From Schaalia sp. ORNL0103 (GTDB taxonomy: Bacteria > Actinomycetota > Actinomycetes > Actinomycetales > Actinomycetaceae): 64,000 nt of DNA. Shown piece after piece: positions 17,111 through 25,896 of the stretch. Within the stretch, counting starts at the first letter, position 1. Every line of letters starts with the position of its first letter. The notes beneath the pieces are model-generated. The model saw only the letters and a list, made by a program, of their open reading frames with translations. It made no database searches and was not told where the DNA came from. The stretch is from assembly GCF_019429565.1 (NCBI RefSeq), contig NZ_JAHXSA010000004.1, positions 89,666 through 153,665 of the forward strand. Direction: 5' to 3'. The translations under genes were made by a program, and so were the position numbers.

Positions 17111-18805
17111 ATGACGACTTCCGTACCCGTTCCCGCCCTGGACCGTGACCTGATCGGGCGCCTGCGCGCCGACGTGATCGCCTCGACGTGGACCGTTGAG
17201 AATCTTCAGACCCTGATCAGTGAGGGTGCGCTGTCCGCCCTCATGCGCGACTCGCGACTTCCCGCCCTCGTCGAGCTCGCGGGTGCGACCGACCCCGCCG
17301 CTGTCCTCACGCGCTTCTTCATCCTCGGCCTGCCCGAGCGCGCCTCGGCCCTGAATGAGGCCCTCCCGACGCTGGGCGCGCACGGCCTGGGGTCCCTCGG
17401 CCTCGCGGCGACCATCGACGAGGCCGAGGCCGCCTCCGCGCTCGTCATGCCCCGCGCGGGTGGCGCGCCCAAGCGTGAGCTGAGGGACAAGGGTGCGGAC
17501 GAGGCCTCGGCCCTGAAGGCTCCGAGCCTGCCGACGATGCGCGACCCCGACGAGGAGGCCCCCGAGCCCGAGGTTGAGGCAGACCCGTGGATGCGCGCCC
17601 TGTTCGACCTGCGCCCCCACGCCGCGACCCTGCCGGGTGGCGACCACGAGTGGTGGGTGGCCTCGGACCTGGCGGAGGTGCAGACCGGCAAGCCGCTGTC
17701 CGATGACCACGTGCTCGGCATTGGCGGCGCGACCCTGACGCTGCTGGAGATGACCGTGCGTGAGCAGGTTGATTCGGCCCTCGACGTGGGCTGCGGCTGC
17801 GGCATTCAGGCCCTCTACCTGGCCACGCACGCCGACCGCGTCGTCGCCACCGACCTGTCGTCGCGCGCGTGCGCGCTCACCCAGTTCAACGCGGCCCTCA
17901 ACGAGGCCGTCATCGACGTGCGCGAGGGATCCCTCTTCGAGCCGGTCGAGGGCGAGACCTTCGACCTGATCGTCACCAACCCGCCCTTCGTTATTACCCC
18001 GGACTCGGTGCGCGGTGCGGCCGGCCTGCTCGAGTACCGCGACGGCGGCATGGACCGCGACAACCTGATCCGCGCGGTCCTGCGCGGCGCGCCCGCGTGC
18101 ATGAACGAGGGCGGCACCCTGCAGATGCTCGCCAACTGGGAGATCCCCGCCGACCGCAACCCCGACACCCAGTGGTCGTGGCGCGTGGATTCGTGGCTCG
18201 ACGGCCTGCCGGTGGACGCGTGGGTCGTTCAGCGCGACGTCCTCGACCCCGCGCGCTACGTCGACATGTGGATCCGCGACTCGGGCGGCCAGCTCATGGC
18301 CCGCGCCGACTACGAGCGCGCCTTCACCTCGTGGCTGGCCGACTTCCGCCGCGCGGGCACGGGCGCGATCGGCATGGGCTTCGTGGCGCTGCGCAGGCTC
18401 GACGAGGCCGAGGCCGCCTCGGGTGGCAAGCGCGCCTACGACCTGTCCCTCGATGGGCACGCCCCGCGCGGGCGCGACGTGGCGTGGGCGCTGGCCTCCC
18501 TGCGCGCCCCGGAGCTGTGGGAGGTGGCGCTGACGCGCGCCTCGGATGTGCGCGAGGAGCGCCACTACGTGCCGGGCAGTCCTGACCCGGAGCTGCTCAT
18601 CATGCACCAGGGCGGGGGACTGGGCCGTTCCGTGCCCGTCTCATCGTCCGTGTCGGCGGTCGTGGGCGCTTCGGACGGCGAGCTGACGGTTGGCCAGATT
18701 GCGGCGGCCGTCGCGATGCTCACGTCGGTTGAGGTTGATGATGTGCGCGCCGAGATCGAGGCGCCCCTGCGTGACCTGATCCGCTGGGGCTTCTTGACGT
18801 TCTGA
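17111..18805 (+). CDS. RsmC-like class I SAM-dependent methyltransferase
   Basis: A 564-residue protein with an N-terminal region of about 200 residues lacking recognised motifs. A Rossmann methyltransferase domain follows: DVGCGCGIQALYLA, ATDLSSRA, and the catalytic NPPFV motif characteristic of N-methyltransferases acting on rRNA guanine or protein glutamine. A C-terminal domain of about 200 residues comes last. This layout matches an actinobacterial family annotated only as DUF7059/methyltransferase/DUF7782; the substrate is unknown to me. The ATG is six bases after TAGGCT and probably leaderless. It is followed by a strong terminator. Confidence 0.85.
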   Translation: MTTSVPVPALDRDLIGRLRADVIASTWTVENLQTLISEGALSALMRDSRLPALVELAGATDPAAVLTRFFILGLPERASALNEALPTLGAHGLGSLGLAATIDEAEAASALVMPRAGGAPKRELRDKGADEASALKAPSLPTMRDPDEEAPEPEVEADPWMRALFDLRPHAATLPGGDHEWWVASDLAEVQTGKPLSDDHVLGIGGATLTLLEMTVREQVDSALDVGCGCGIQALYLATHADRVVATDLSSRACALTQFNAALNEAVIDVREGSLFEPVEGETFDLIVTNPPFVITPDSVRGAAGLLEYRDGGMDRDNLIRAVLRGAPACMNEGGTLQMLANWEIPADRNPDTQWSWRVDSWLDGLPVDAWVVQRDVLDPARYVDMWIRDSGGQLMARADYERAFTSWLADFRRAGTGAIGMGFVALRRLDEAEAASGGKRAYDLSLDGHAPRGRDVAWALASLRAPELWEVALTRASDVREERHYVPGSPDPELLIMHQGGGLGRSVPVSSSVSAVVGASDGELTVGQIAAAVAMLTSVEVDDVRAEIEAPLRDLIRWGFLTF

Positions 18806-18823
18806 GCGGTGTTGTGTGCGTGG

Positions 18824-18853
18824 GCGCCGCGGCTGCGGGGGCAGCCGCGGCGC
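18824..18853 (+). terminator. Terminator after the methyltransferase gene
   Basis: A 13-bp perfect stem, GCGCCGCGGCTGC with GCAGCCGCGGCGC, around GGGG, then TTGG. There is no long T run. Confidence 0.6.
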
Positions 18854-18913
18854 TTGGCGTCAGGGCGTTGTTACTTGTCTTTCGGGGCGGAATCAGCCCG
18901 GGCCTCGTGAATG

Positions 18914-19180
18914 CTACTGGCCGTAGTGGAAACGGCAGGAAATGATCCAGAGGGCTTTGCCGTCGTCGCTGATCTGGTAGATCAGGCGGTGCCGTGAGTC
19001 GATCCGGCGTGACCAGTACCCCGAGAACTCGTAGCGGAGAGGCTCAGGCTTGCCGATCCCCTCATTTCCGTTGCGCTGGATGTCCTTGATGAGTGCGTTG
19101 ATGCGCTTGAGGGTCTTGCGATCCTCGAACTGCCACCAGACGTAGTCGTTCCAGGCCTCCTCATCCCATGTGATGTGCAT
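18914..19180 (-). CDS. yoeB: YoeB/Txe-family toxin (ribosome-dependent mRNA interferase)
   Basis: An 88-residue RelE-superfamily toxin that cleaves mRNA in the ribosomal A site. The catalytic set known from E. coli YoeB is present: Glu46, Arg65, and the C-terminal His85-Tyr86 in CRFHYGQ. The RRIDSRHRLIYQI stretch is the family core. It follows the antitoxin gene by two bases, so expression is coupled. Codon and base use do not stand out from the neighbours. Confidence 0.95.
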   Translation of the reverse strand: MHITWDEEAWNDYVWWQFEDRKTLKRINALIKDIQRNGNEGIGKPEPLRYEFSGYWSRRIDSRHRLIYQISDDGKALWIISCRFHYGQ

Positions 19181-19182
19181 GG

Positions 19183-19446
19183 TTAGTCCTCGTCGAGCTC
19201 AATGAGGTCGTGAACGACGCCCTCGCCAGCGCGGTGACGTGCGATCGATTCGCGCAGGTGGCGGGCGTTTGCGGGGGACTGCATGAGGTAGACGGTCTCC
19301 ATGAGGGACTCGTACTCGTCGAGGGCGATGATGACGACGCTCTCGTGGCCCTGGCGGGTGATGACGATTTCCTCGCGGTCGTTGACGACCTGGTCGAGGA
19401 CTTCGGCGTAGCGTGCGCGCGACTCGGTGTAGGTCATGATCTTCAT
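19183..19446 (-). CDS. yefM: YefM/Phd-family antitoxin
   Basis: An 87-residue antitoxin that binds YoeB and represses its own operon. The N-terminal DNA-binding part reads MTYTESRARYAEVLDQV, then VITRQGHESVVIIALDEYESL, which is the classic Phd/YefM signature; the acidic C-terminus (DLIELDED) would wrap the toxin. AGGAGC lies upstream of the ATG, and two TGTACA operator cores lie 22-39 bases upstream. Confidence 0.95.
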   Translation of the reverse strand: MKIMTYTESRARYAEVLDQVVNDREEIVITRQGHESVVIIALDEYESLMETVYLMQSPANARHLRESIARHRAGEGVVHDLIELDED

Positions 19447-19467
19447 GGGTGCTCCTCTGCTCGCCTA

Positions 19468-19485
19468 TGTACAGAACATTGTACA
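19468..19485 (-). promoter_or_regulatory. YefM-YoeB operator: paired TGTACA cores
   Basis: TGTACA occurs at 19468-19473 and 19480-19485, centre to centre 12 bp, overlapping the likely -10 region of the antitoxin gene. Paired TGTACA cores are the known YefM-YoeB operator pattern in E. coli. Self-repression is therefore likely. Confidence 0.85.
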
Positions 19486-19624
19486 GGAGGTGAGGGCGTG
19501 TGTCGCCAGTGGGCTGGTGATGTGTGGGAGTACTACCTCCGTGCTGGAGCCAGGTACTGCGAAACTGCTGGCGCGGGGCCTGCATCGCGGTGGCCTTCAC
19601 CTGGGAGGGGGCGGGCTGCGCGTT

Positions 19625-19725
19625 CTGGATAGGAAATGCCGATCTGGATAGGAACCGCGATTCTGGATAGGTTATTTTCCTATCCAGAACGTCATAACCT
19701 ATCCAGTTCGTGGTTTCCTATCCAC
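19625..19725. repeat. Symmetrical array of six CTGGATAGG words with 19-bp period
   Basis: CTGGATAGG starts at 19625, 19644 and 19663; its reverse complement CCTATCCAG/CCTATCCAC starts at 19679, 19698 and 19717. Both halves have an exact 19-bp period, and the whole is symmetrical about 19675. The centre is an 11-bp hairpin, TTCTGGATAGG and CCTATCCAGAA around TTATTTT. The 10-base spacers differ. It lies in the gap between the toxin-antitoxin operon and the 3' end of the DUF1266 gene. No function is known to me; the remaining 19486-19891 contains nothing I recognise. Confidence 0.95.
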
Positions 19726-19891
19726 TTTAGTGCTGCGTTCGTACGCGACCACACGTGGGCCGATGATGTGTGCCTGGGCAGCGTCGCCCACGCGCAGGTC
19801 ATTGGGTTTCCGTGCGCATCAAGCGGTTAACGTGCGGGTCGTCGGGTTTGGGCGCTCTCAACCAGCCCGTGCAGCCCTCGACGAGGCGTTG

Positions 19892-20917
19892 CTACTGGAC
19901 GATCGGCTTGCCGCCGATGGACATGGGGGCGCGAGTGCGCGCGTGTGAATCGAGGTCCTTCTCCCACGCGGAGGCGTCCTCCCAGTTGACGGAGGACAGC
20001 AGGTGCAGGGCACCCATCTCGCGCAGCGCGTCGAGGAGGATGAAGCGCGGGGCGGGGTAGGGGGCGTTCCAGGGGATCGCGGTCCACAGGCCGTTCTTTC
20101 CGACGAGGAATTCGCCGCGGTTACGGTCATGCAGGTCGTTGGCAGCGGTCTGCGCGTCGCCCTCGGCGGCCCACAGCCAGCGGGTGATGCGGAAGGCCTC
20201 CCATGTCTCCTCCCACGAGGAGTAGGAGAACTGCAGAGCCCGGTTGATGACCGCGAGGGTATCCCAGGCCTCGTCCTCGCTCAGCCAGCCCTGGCCGGCA
20301 CCCGCGCGCGTCAGGTTCGCCGCACGAATGAGGTCCCACGCGGCGAAATCGACGGTCTGGATGCCGCGGTCGTTGTCCAGGAAACGGCGGATGCGCCAGC
20401 GGCGCTCCCAGTCCTCCATCGACGAGTCGGCGGTCTTATTCAGGCGGGCGATCTCCTTGTCTGCCCAGCCGGGCCTCGCGCAGCGCTCGCGTAGGGCAGC
20501 GAAATCCTCGCGGTGTCCGGCGCGCAGCAGCGAATAGATCTGGCGGATCAGGCTCTCGCGGTCGGTGATACCCCAGTCGCGGTCGAGCATGCCCTTCATT
20601 CCGGCGGGATCCGACAGCTTCAGCTGGTTAACGATCTCATCGTTGCACAGCGAGTACACCATGGACGGGGCGAGCAGGCGAGCCTGCGGGTCGGTGGCCA
20701 TGTCCTCGCGCTTGCCGTGCAGCTTCGGGGTGTGGTGCTCGTTGAGCTTGTTCCACTCGCCTTCCTTGCCTGCCTTGCGCACGTCGCGCGGCGCGGGGAC
20801 GGCGCCCTTTGAGCGGGCGGCCGCCTGCTTGAACATATTCGCAGCTAGGGCCACGATGACGCAGCCGATCGCGAACCAGATCGGGAACGGAATGTCGGAG
20901 AGGAAATTCTGGAGCAC
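19892..20917 (-). CDS. DUF1266-domain membrane-anchored protein
   Basis: A protein of about 341 residues with one hydrophobic helix near the N-terminus (FPIWFAIGCVIVALAANMF) and a long soluble part. The segments GMLDRDWGITDRESLIRQI, AWDLIRAANLTRAGAGQGW and SEDEAWDTL match the DUF1266 pattern, whose function is unknown. The start is uncertain: GTG 20917 is six bases after CACAAT with a TTGTGT -35-like box, the same leaderless layout as other genes here, while the open frame extends to GTG 20977. It is transcribed away from the propeller gene cluster. Confidence 0.75.
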   Translation of the reverse strand: MLQNFLSDIPFPIWFAIGCVIVALAANMFKQAAARSKGAVPAPRDVRKAGKEGEWNKLNEHHTPKLHGKREDMATDPQARLLAPSMVYSLCNDEIVNQLKLSDPAGMKGMLDRDWGITDRESLIRQIYSLLRAGHREDFAALRERCARPGWADKEIARLNKTADSSMEDWERRWRIRRFLDNDRGIQTVDFAAWDLIRAANLTRAGAGQGWLSEDEAWDTLAVINRALQFSYSSWEETWEAFRITRWLWAAEGDAQTAANDLHDRNRGEFLVGKNGLWTAIPWNAPYPAPRFILLDALREMGALHLLSSVNWEDASAWEKDLDSHARTRAPMSIGGKPIVQ

Positions 20918-20982
20918 AGACTGATTGTGCCCGATGGAAAGCAGATCACACAATTCAGGGGTGTTTGTGCGCACCACGTGGG

Positions 20983-21026
20983 ACGAGGCCGGGGCCGGGT
21001 TGCGTGGGTCCCGGCCCCGGCCTCGT
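20983..21026 (-). terminator. Terminator after the first propeller gene pair
   Basis: A 17-bp stem, ACGAGGCCGGGGCCGGG (20983-20999) with its complement at 21010-21026. It lies 33 bases after the stop at 21059 and is built on the ACGAGGCC word. Confidence 0.75.
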
Positions 21027-21058
21027 GGATCGGCCTTGGTCAGCTCGCGTCCTGGGGG

Positions 21059-22627
21059 TCAGCCCGCCCGCTTCGGCGTGATCCCCATGAGGACCGTGTC
21101 CGGGTGGGGGTAGGTGCCGAGGAGGGCGCGCTGGCGAGCAAGCCACGAATCCGGGTGCGCGGGGGACGCGACGAGCAGGTCGTCGTAGAGAGGAATCGCG
21201 GACGATGCGCCAACATCCGAAAGTGCCGCAAGGCGAACGCCCGAGGGCGCGTCATAGAGGATCATCGTACGCGCCGACTTTACACCCTCACCGTCAGGAG
21301 AATCAGATCGAGCCTCCGCGACCAGGAAGGAACCGTCCAATGCCACGATCGGCGTGCGGCCGTAGGATGCCGGTTCGGGGTAGCCGTCCGCGGTGGTCAC
21401 CATGAGAACTTGGCCGTTGATGGCTTTCACGTCGCTCACGTCGGTGTCCGTTCGTTCGATGCACGCCGCAGCCCACGGCACTTCTCCGGTGTGAATCGTC
21501 TCGATGGCCTGTTGGGCAGTGGGGGTGACAACCTGGCCCTGGGGATCCCAGCAAGTGGTCGCTCTGAAGGCCTTCCACGTCAGGGATCCGTAGACGCGGG
21601 GAGTCTGAGCGATCTGGTGTCCGTCCGGGGACAAGCTCACGTAATCCTCTGCAAACTTGCTTGTCGTCGACGGACGGACAGTGAGCCACCCCTCGCTCGT
21701 GGCCAGTATCGATGATTCGAAGAGGCCACTCTCGGGGAGGTCGCCGCGTACGTAGCTGCCGTCGACGAGGTTTATAAAGCCGTCGATGACCCAAGAGCTC
21801 CGCCCCGGTTCTTCATCATCCAAGCTAGGGTGAGCTACATACACGTAGCCGTTTGCTGCGGGAACATTCACAGGGGCGTGTTGATGGCCGTCGTCCCCGC
21901 TTGTGCGATAGGTCCACGCAACCGTTCCGTCCTTGCGCCACGCCTGACAGGAGAACTCGGCGTCATTGGGAATAGACAGGTCCCAGCTCTTGGCGGGTTC
22001 GCAGGTGAGGGCCACCGGCCACATCACCCGGACGAAGGGACTTTTCTGCCCGAGAGCGTAAGGAATTCCAACGAGAGTGCCAGGTTCAGGACTGTGTGAG
22101 AAATAGCTGGGTCGTAGTTCCGTCGGAAGGGGCTCTTTCCACGTGGCAGTGACGGCACCGTCGGAGGCGCGGATCGTCTGATCGCCGACGACGATGGAGT
22201 CCTCCCACACGAAGAGCTTGCCGCTCGTCTTGGGCAGGTCGTGATGCCACAGGACAGTGGGGGTCTTTCCGCTTGCGTCGATGCCGACGAGCTCGGCGGT
22301 CGATGTGGCAGTCTTCTTGTTTGTGGGTTGAGACGGTTCGTCTGCCTGCTCGGGGAGGGCGAGTGCGATGAGTACCCCGTCGATCGTTGTGGTGGCAGCG
22401 ATCTGCCCCGTGATGCCGAGATCAGAGGCCGTGGCCTCCCAGGCGACGTCGAAGCCCGAGGCGAAGTCCGGGGAAATGAAGGAGGAGACACGTGCGTTGC
22501 CCGAATACCCTGTCGGCCGGTGGGTAAGCCAGGACAATCCGAGGGCCAGAGCAGCGACGATGAGAACGGTGATGGCCGCGATGAGCTTGCGAACCGGGCG
22601 GGGAAGGCGACGGATGGATGTGGTCAT
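21059..22627 (-). CDS. Membrane-anchored beta-propeller-like protein, type A (copy 1)
   Basis: A 522-residue protein with a basic N-terminus, one membrane helix (about residues 15-35), and a large predicted extracytoplasmic domain rich in short beta-type segments, resembling PQQ/quinoprotein-like propellers. It shares with eight other proteins in the window the motif GYxGxA, then S, then G, then AW just after the helix, a Cys pair before an (G/A)W, and a terminal YDDLLV. It ends GITPKRAG, like the second type A gene. It overlaps the type B gene upstream by four bases. No enzymatic motif is visible, and the function is unknown. Confidence 0.75.
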   Translation of the reverse strand: MTTSIRRLPRPVRKLIAAITVLIVAALALGLSWLTHRPTGYSGNARVSSFISPDFASGFDVAWEATASDLGITGQIAATTTIDGVLIALALPEQADEPSQPTNKKTATSTAELVGIDASGKTPTVLWHHDLPKTSGKLFVWEDSIVVGDQTIRASDGAVTATWKEPLPTELRPSYFSHSPEPGTLVGIPYALGQKSPFVRVMWPVALTCEPAKSWDLSIPNDAEFSCQAWRKDGTVAWTYRTSGDDGHQHAPVNVPAANGYVYVAHPSLDDEEPGRSSWVIDGFINLVDGSYVRGDLPESGLFESSILATSEGWLTVRPSTTSKFAEDYVSLSPDGHQIAQTPRVYGSLTWKAFRATTCWDPQGQVVTPTAQQAIETIHTGEVPWAAACIERTDTDVSDVKAINGQVLMVTTADGYPEPASYGRTPIVALDGSFLVAEARSDSPDGEGVKSARTMILYDAPSGVRLAALSDVGASSAIPLYDDLLVASPAHPDSWLARQRALLGTYPHPDTVLMGITPKRAG

Positions 22628-24222
22628 CGGACACTCCTCATTGGTCCGGGGGCGGGGGTCAGGCCGACGATGTGGTCGCCGGGAGAGGGAGCTAATGCAA
22701 GAATGCGCTTATACCACGGTGAGCTTGTAGGAGCTATGCGGGCGACGATGAGGTCGTCGTAGAGTGGAGTTGCTGAGCGAACACCGAGGTCATTCCAGTC
22801 GGGTACCGCATCGTTTCGGAGCGCGTGGAAGGGCTCTGACTGAGCAGCCTCCGCACGTTCTGTGTCGAAGAGTAGAGGCTTTCGATCCTCAAGGCTGGTG
22901 TATAGAGGGGAGTCGGCCACGATACGGGGCATGAGTACGACGGAGGCATCCCGGCTGTAGGCAATGCCGCGCGCCCACGTGGAAGCGTCCACATCGTCAT
23001 CGAAAACTTGAAGATCAGTGACGATCTCCTGGTTGTCGTTGATGATGACCGAGGCCATGACCGAGCCAGGCGACGTGTAGACCACCGCGCTCGAGGCCTC
23101 CCACGTGTGCTCGCCCGTGGCGGCGAAGTGGAGGAGGTCCTCAGTGGTGGGCAGTTCGGAATCGTCCGTCGCGTGGACGGTCAGGAAAGCGATGCGTTCC
23201 ATTGCCTCGAACGACAGAGTGTCCACCCTCGGATTCGATCCGTCAGGGGCGACGGTGGCAACGTAGGACTCTCTACCGCTGCTAAGTCCGTCACTGATGA
23301 TCCAGCCATCCCTGCCGCGAATGATGGGTAGTCGAAATGTGCTTGGATTTAGTGGGCGACACGTTGTCGTACCGTCGCGATTCTCCTCTCTCGCCGGGCC
23401 GCACGACTCCTCAATGGCGTCGACCCCCGTGCGTTCGCCCGTCTCCAGGTTCAGGAAGCCGGCCAGTCCTCTGGCGATTGAATCGGGGGTCATATGGTAT
23501 GTGGAATAACCCGAGTACAAGAGCGGAACCCACCCGTCCACGGGAGCGACGTCGTCGGGGAATGACCAGCCTGACGTGTCGAGATCCCACACGTGTGTCG
23601 CGGTCTTGTCCCAGGCCTCGCACAGTCCGGTGGCCGGATCGGGGCAATAGAAACGGACAGGCCCGATGGGGGCCGTCGACCAGCCTTCCGTCGAGGCGTG
23701 CTCGTAAGGGGAGAGTCCCAGATGAAGCCCCGACGACGACGGCCAGCCAGTTGTTACCTTCCCATCTGCTGGAGAGATCAGTGTATTGCCGACGAGGAGG
23801 TCGCCGTCCCACCAGTGCACGCCGGGTTCGTCGTCGACGTCGACGTGCCATAGCTGGCGGGGGGTGGAGTGGGAGGCGTCGTAGCCGACGGCGATGCGCT
23901 GGCTCCCGCGATAGCCCACCAGGAAGAGGTAGCCGTCGCGTGCGACGTAGTCGTCGATGCGGTCCAGGCCCGCGTCCGCTGCCTCGATCTGCCATGCCAG
24001 GCGCACACCGTTGACGTAGTCGCCAGAAAGAAAGCCAGTGTCCTTGGCGTTGCCGTGGTAGCCCCACGATCCGGCCACTGTATGGAGGACGGCGAACACG
24101 CAGATGATGCTGGTTATCACCATCCACAGGCGTGAGCCGTGGGTAAAGGGGCAGATGATCTTGTACCAGAGGCGCTTAAGGCCCTCGGACTGCTCGAATT
24201 CGAGTGCGTCTGGGAATCGCAT
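22624..24222 (-). CDS. Membrane-anchored beta-propeller-like protein, type B (copy 1)
   Basis: A 532-residue protein with about 33 cytoplasmic residues, one membrane helix (WMVITSIICVFAVLHTV), then the family motif in GYHGNAKDTGFLS and VRLAWQ. The extracytoplasmic part contains propeller-like repeats such as YLFLVGYRGSQRIAVGYD and the Cys pair in YCPDPATGLCEAW, and ends LYDDLIVAR then GLTPAPGPMRSVR. It is leaderless: ATCGTA at 24229-24234 reads TACGAT on the coding strand, six bases before the ATG. It is very similar to the gene at 25893-27479, including near-identical DNA stretches. The function is unknown. Confidence 0.75.
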   Translation of the reverse strand: MRFPDALEFEQSEGLKRLWYKIICPFTHGSRLWMVITSIICVFAVLHTVAGSWGYHGNAKDTGFLSGDYVNGVRLAWQIEAADAGLDRIDDYVARDGYLFLVGYRGSQRIAVGYDASHSTPRQLWHVDVDDEPGVHWWDGDLLVGNTLISPADGKVTTGWPSSSGLHLGLSPYEHASTEGWSTAPIGPVRFYCPDPATGLCEAWDKTATHVWDLDTSGWSFPDDVAPVDGWVPLLYSGYSTYHMTPDSIARGLAGFLNLETGERTGVDAIEESCGPAREENRDGTTTCRPLNPSTFRLPIIRGRDGWIISDGLSSGRESYVATVAPDGSNPRVDTLSFEAMERIAFLTVHATDDSELPTTEDLLHFAATGEHTWEASSAVVYTSPGSVMASVIINDNQEIVTDLQVFDDDVDASTWARGIAYSRDASVVLMPRIVADSPLYTSLEDRKPLLFDTERAEAAQSEPFHALRNDAVPDWNDLGVRSATPLYDDLIVARIAPTSSPWYKRILALAPSPGDHIVGLTPAPGPMRSVR

Positions 24223-24281
24223 GGTTCGATCGTAACCGGATCCGCTAGTAACCGGGTAATTTTGACGGCGTCGCAGACCAG

Positions 24282-24323
24282 ACGAGGCCGGGGATGGGTT
24301 GTGTATCCCGGCCCCGGCCTCGT
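24282..24323 (-). terminator. Terminator after the second propeller gene pair
   Basis: ACGAGGCCGGGGAT (from 24282) pairs with the arm ending CCCCGGCCTCGT (24323). It nearly duplicates the terminator at 20983-21026, as expected from tandem duplication of the pair. Confidence 0.7.
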
Positions 24324-24336
24324 GAATCAGCCTTGG

Positions 24337-25896
24337 TCAGCTCGCCCGCTTCGGCGTGATGCCCATGAGGACCGTGTTCGGGTGGGGGTAGGTGCCGAGG
24401 TAGGCGCGCTGGCGAGCAAGCCACGAATCCGGGTGTGCGGGGGACGCGATGAGCAGGTCATCGTAGAAGGGCTGCGCGGACCTTGCCCCGACCTGTGAGA
24501 GGGAGGCGATCTTGACGCCTGACCGGGAGTAGTACAAGGCTGGACCGTCTTCCTTGGTGGAACTCTTCTCGTCGCTCTCTATCGACTGGATGCCGAGGAT
24601 CAGTGAGCCGTCAGCCGATAAGAATGCTCCTTGTTCGTAATTCGTGTAGGTGGGTGTTCCGTCCTTGTCGGGGGCTACGAATCTCCTGCCGTTGAGAGTG
24701 GTGAGGTCAGAGTCGGATCGGGGAGTGACGATACCGCTGCACACGGGTGTCCAGCCGTGCCCGGTGCGGAGGGCCGTGAGGGCCTGCTCGGCTGTGGGAA
24801 GAACTGCAAGCCCATCGGTATCCGTGCACGTGGTGGTGATGAGTGTCCTCCACCTTAGTGAGTTGGTGGTCAGCGTCATCATCTCGCGGAGGCTGCCGTC
24901 TGGGTTCAAGACGGCGATGTCACCGTCTTCAAGCTGCGCATAATCCATCCCATTGACGAGCCAGCCGTCGCTTGTCGCGTAGATCTCGCTTGTCGCGTAG
25001 ACGTTGTCGATGGAGAGGCGACCAGAGAAGGCCACGCCGAGATCCGTGATGGATCCGTCGATAAGGCTGAGGAATGAATCGAGGGACAGAATATTATAGT
25101 TGTCGTAGTGCCCGACGATGAGATGACTGTTGGCTGCAGTGATAACGGTTGGCTTAACCGTCTGCCCATCGGCGTTCCTTGTGACCGCATAGTTCCAGGC
25201 TTGGGTGCCGTCCTTGTGCCACCCCGTGCACGAGGCTTCCTCGTTGCGATCGCCTTCCTGTGAATCGTCGATAGGCGTGCAGGTGACCACGACGGGCCAG
25301 GTGATAGGAATAAAGCTTGCAACGGCGCCCCGTGATGGGAGTGTCGCCGAGAGGACGAGTGGGGAATCTAGATAGCGGCCGTCCCCGACAGAGGCAGGCA
25401 AGGGAGAGTCCCAGGTGGCGGTCACGACCCCGTCGGATGCTCGAATTGTCTCCCCGCCCGCGATGATCGAGTCATCCCAGGTGAAGAGTGTGCGACTCCG
25501 AGAATTTAACTCGTGTCGCCACAGAACGACAGGAGCGGATCCACTGGGATCAATGCCGATGAGTGTCGCTGGGATTGCTTCTTTTGCGTTCGACGATTTT
25601 CCTTCCTCAGCGGCGAGCACGACGAGGATCCCGTCGACCCGCGTGCTGGCCACGACCGGTGCGTTGACGCCCAGGTCCTTGCTTGTCATCTCCCAGGCGA
25701 CGGAGAACCCGGAGGAGAAATCGGTGGAGATGGCCTGCGAGGGGTGGGCGTGACCGGAGTAACCGGTGGGGAGGTGGATCAGCCATGACAGGGCGACCCC
25801 GAGACCGGAAACGAGAATAGTGACGAGTAGTTTTCTCGTGCGGATAAAAATAAGCGTGGAAACAAGGAACTTGCGCGCACTATCCGGGGCAGTCAT
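24337..25896 (-). CDS. Membrane-anchored beta-propeller-like protein, type A (copy 2)
   Basis: A 519-residue paralogue of the gene at 21059. It has a short N-terminus, a membrane helix near residues 22-42, the family motif in GYSGHAHPSQ and SVAWEM, a Cys pair (VTCTP ... SCTGWHKDG), and the same C-terminus (SPAHPDSWLARQRA, GITPKRAS). It overlaps the type B gene at 25893 by four bases. Pairing with type B is preserved in both copies, suggesting the two proteins act together. Propeller-like fold is inferred from composition and paralogy, not from a catalytic motif. Confidence 0.75.
   Translation of the reverse strand: MTAPDSARKFLVSTLIFIRTRKLLVTILVSGLGVALSWLIHLPTGYSGHAHPSQAISTDFSSGFSVAWEMTSKDLGVNAPVVASTRVDGILVVLAAEEGKSSNAKEAIPATLIGIDPSGSAPVVLWRHELNSRSRTLFTWDDSIIAGGETIRASDGVVTATWDSPLPASVGDGRYLDSPLVLSATLPSRGAVASFIPITWPVVVTCTPIDDSQEGDRNEEASCTGWHKDGTQAWNYAVTRNADGQTVKPTVITAANSHLIVGHYDNYNILSLDSFLSLIDGSITDLGVAFSGRLSIDNVYATSEIYATSDGWLVNGMDYAQLEDGDIAVLNPDGSLREMMTLTTNSLRWRTLITTTCTDTDGLAVLPTAEQALTALRTGHGWTPVCSGIVTPRSDSDLTTLNGRRFVAPDKDGTPTYTNYEQGAFLSADGSLILGIQSIESDEKSSTKEDGPALYYSRSGVKIASLSQVGARSAQPFYDDLLIASPAHPDSWLARQRAYLGTYPHPNTVLMGITPKRAS

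Noticed and set aside
17033..18607. Upstream extension of the DUF808 frame
   Set aside because: It is antisense to the methyltransferase gene; the DUF808 start has a good ribosome binding site at 17032.
19625..19725. CRISPR array
   Set aside because: Repeats are only 9 bp with 10-bp spacers, half are inverted, and there are no cas genes nearby.
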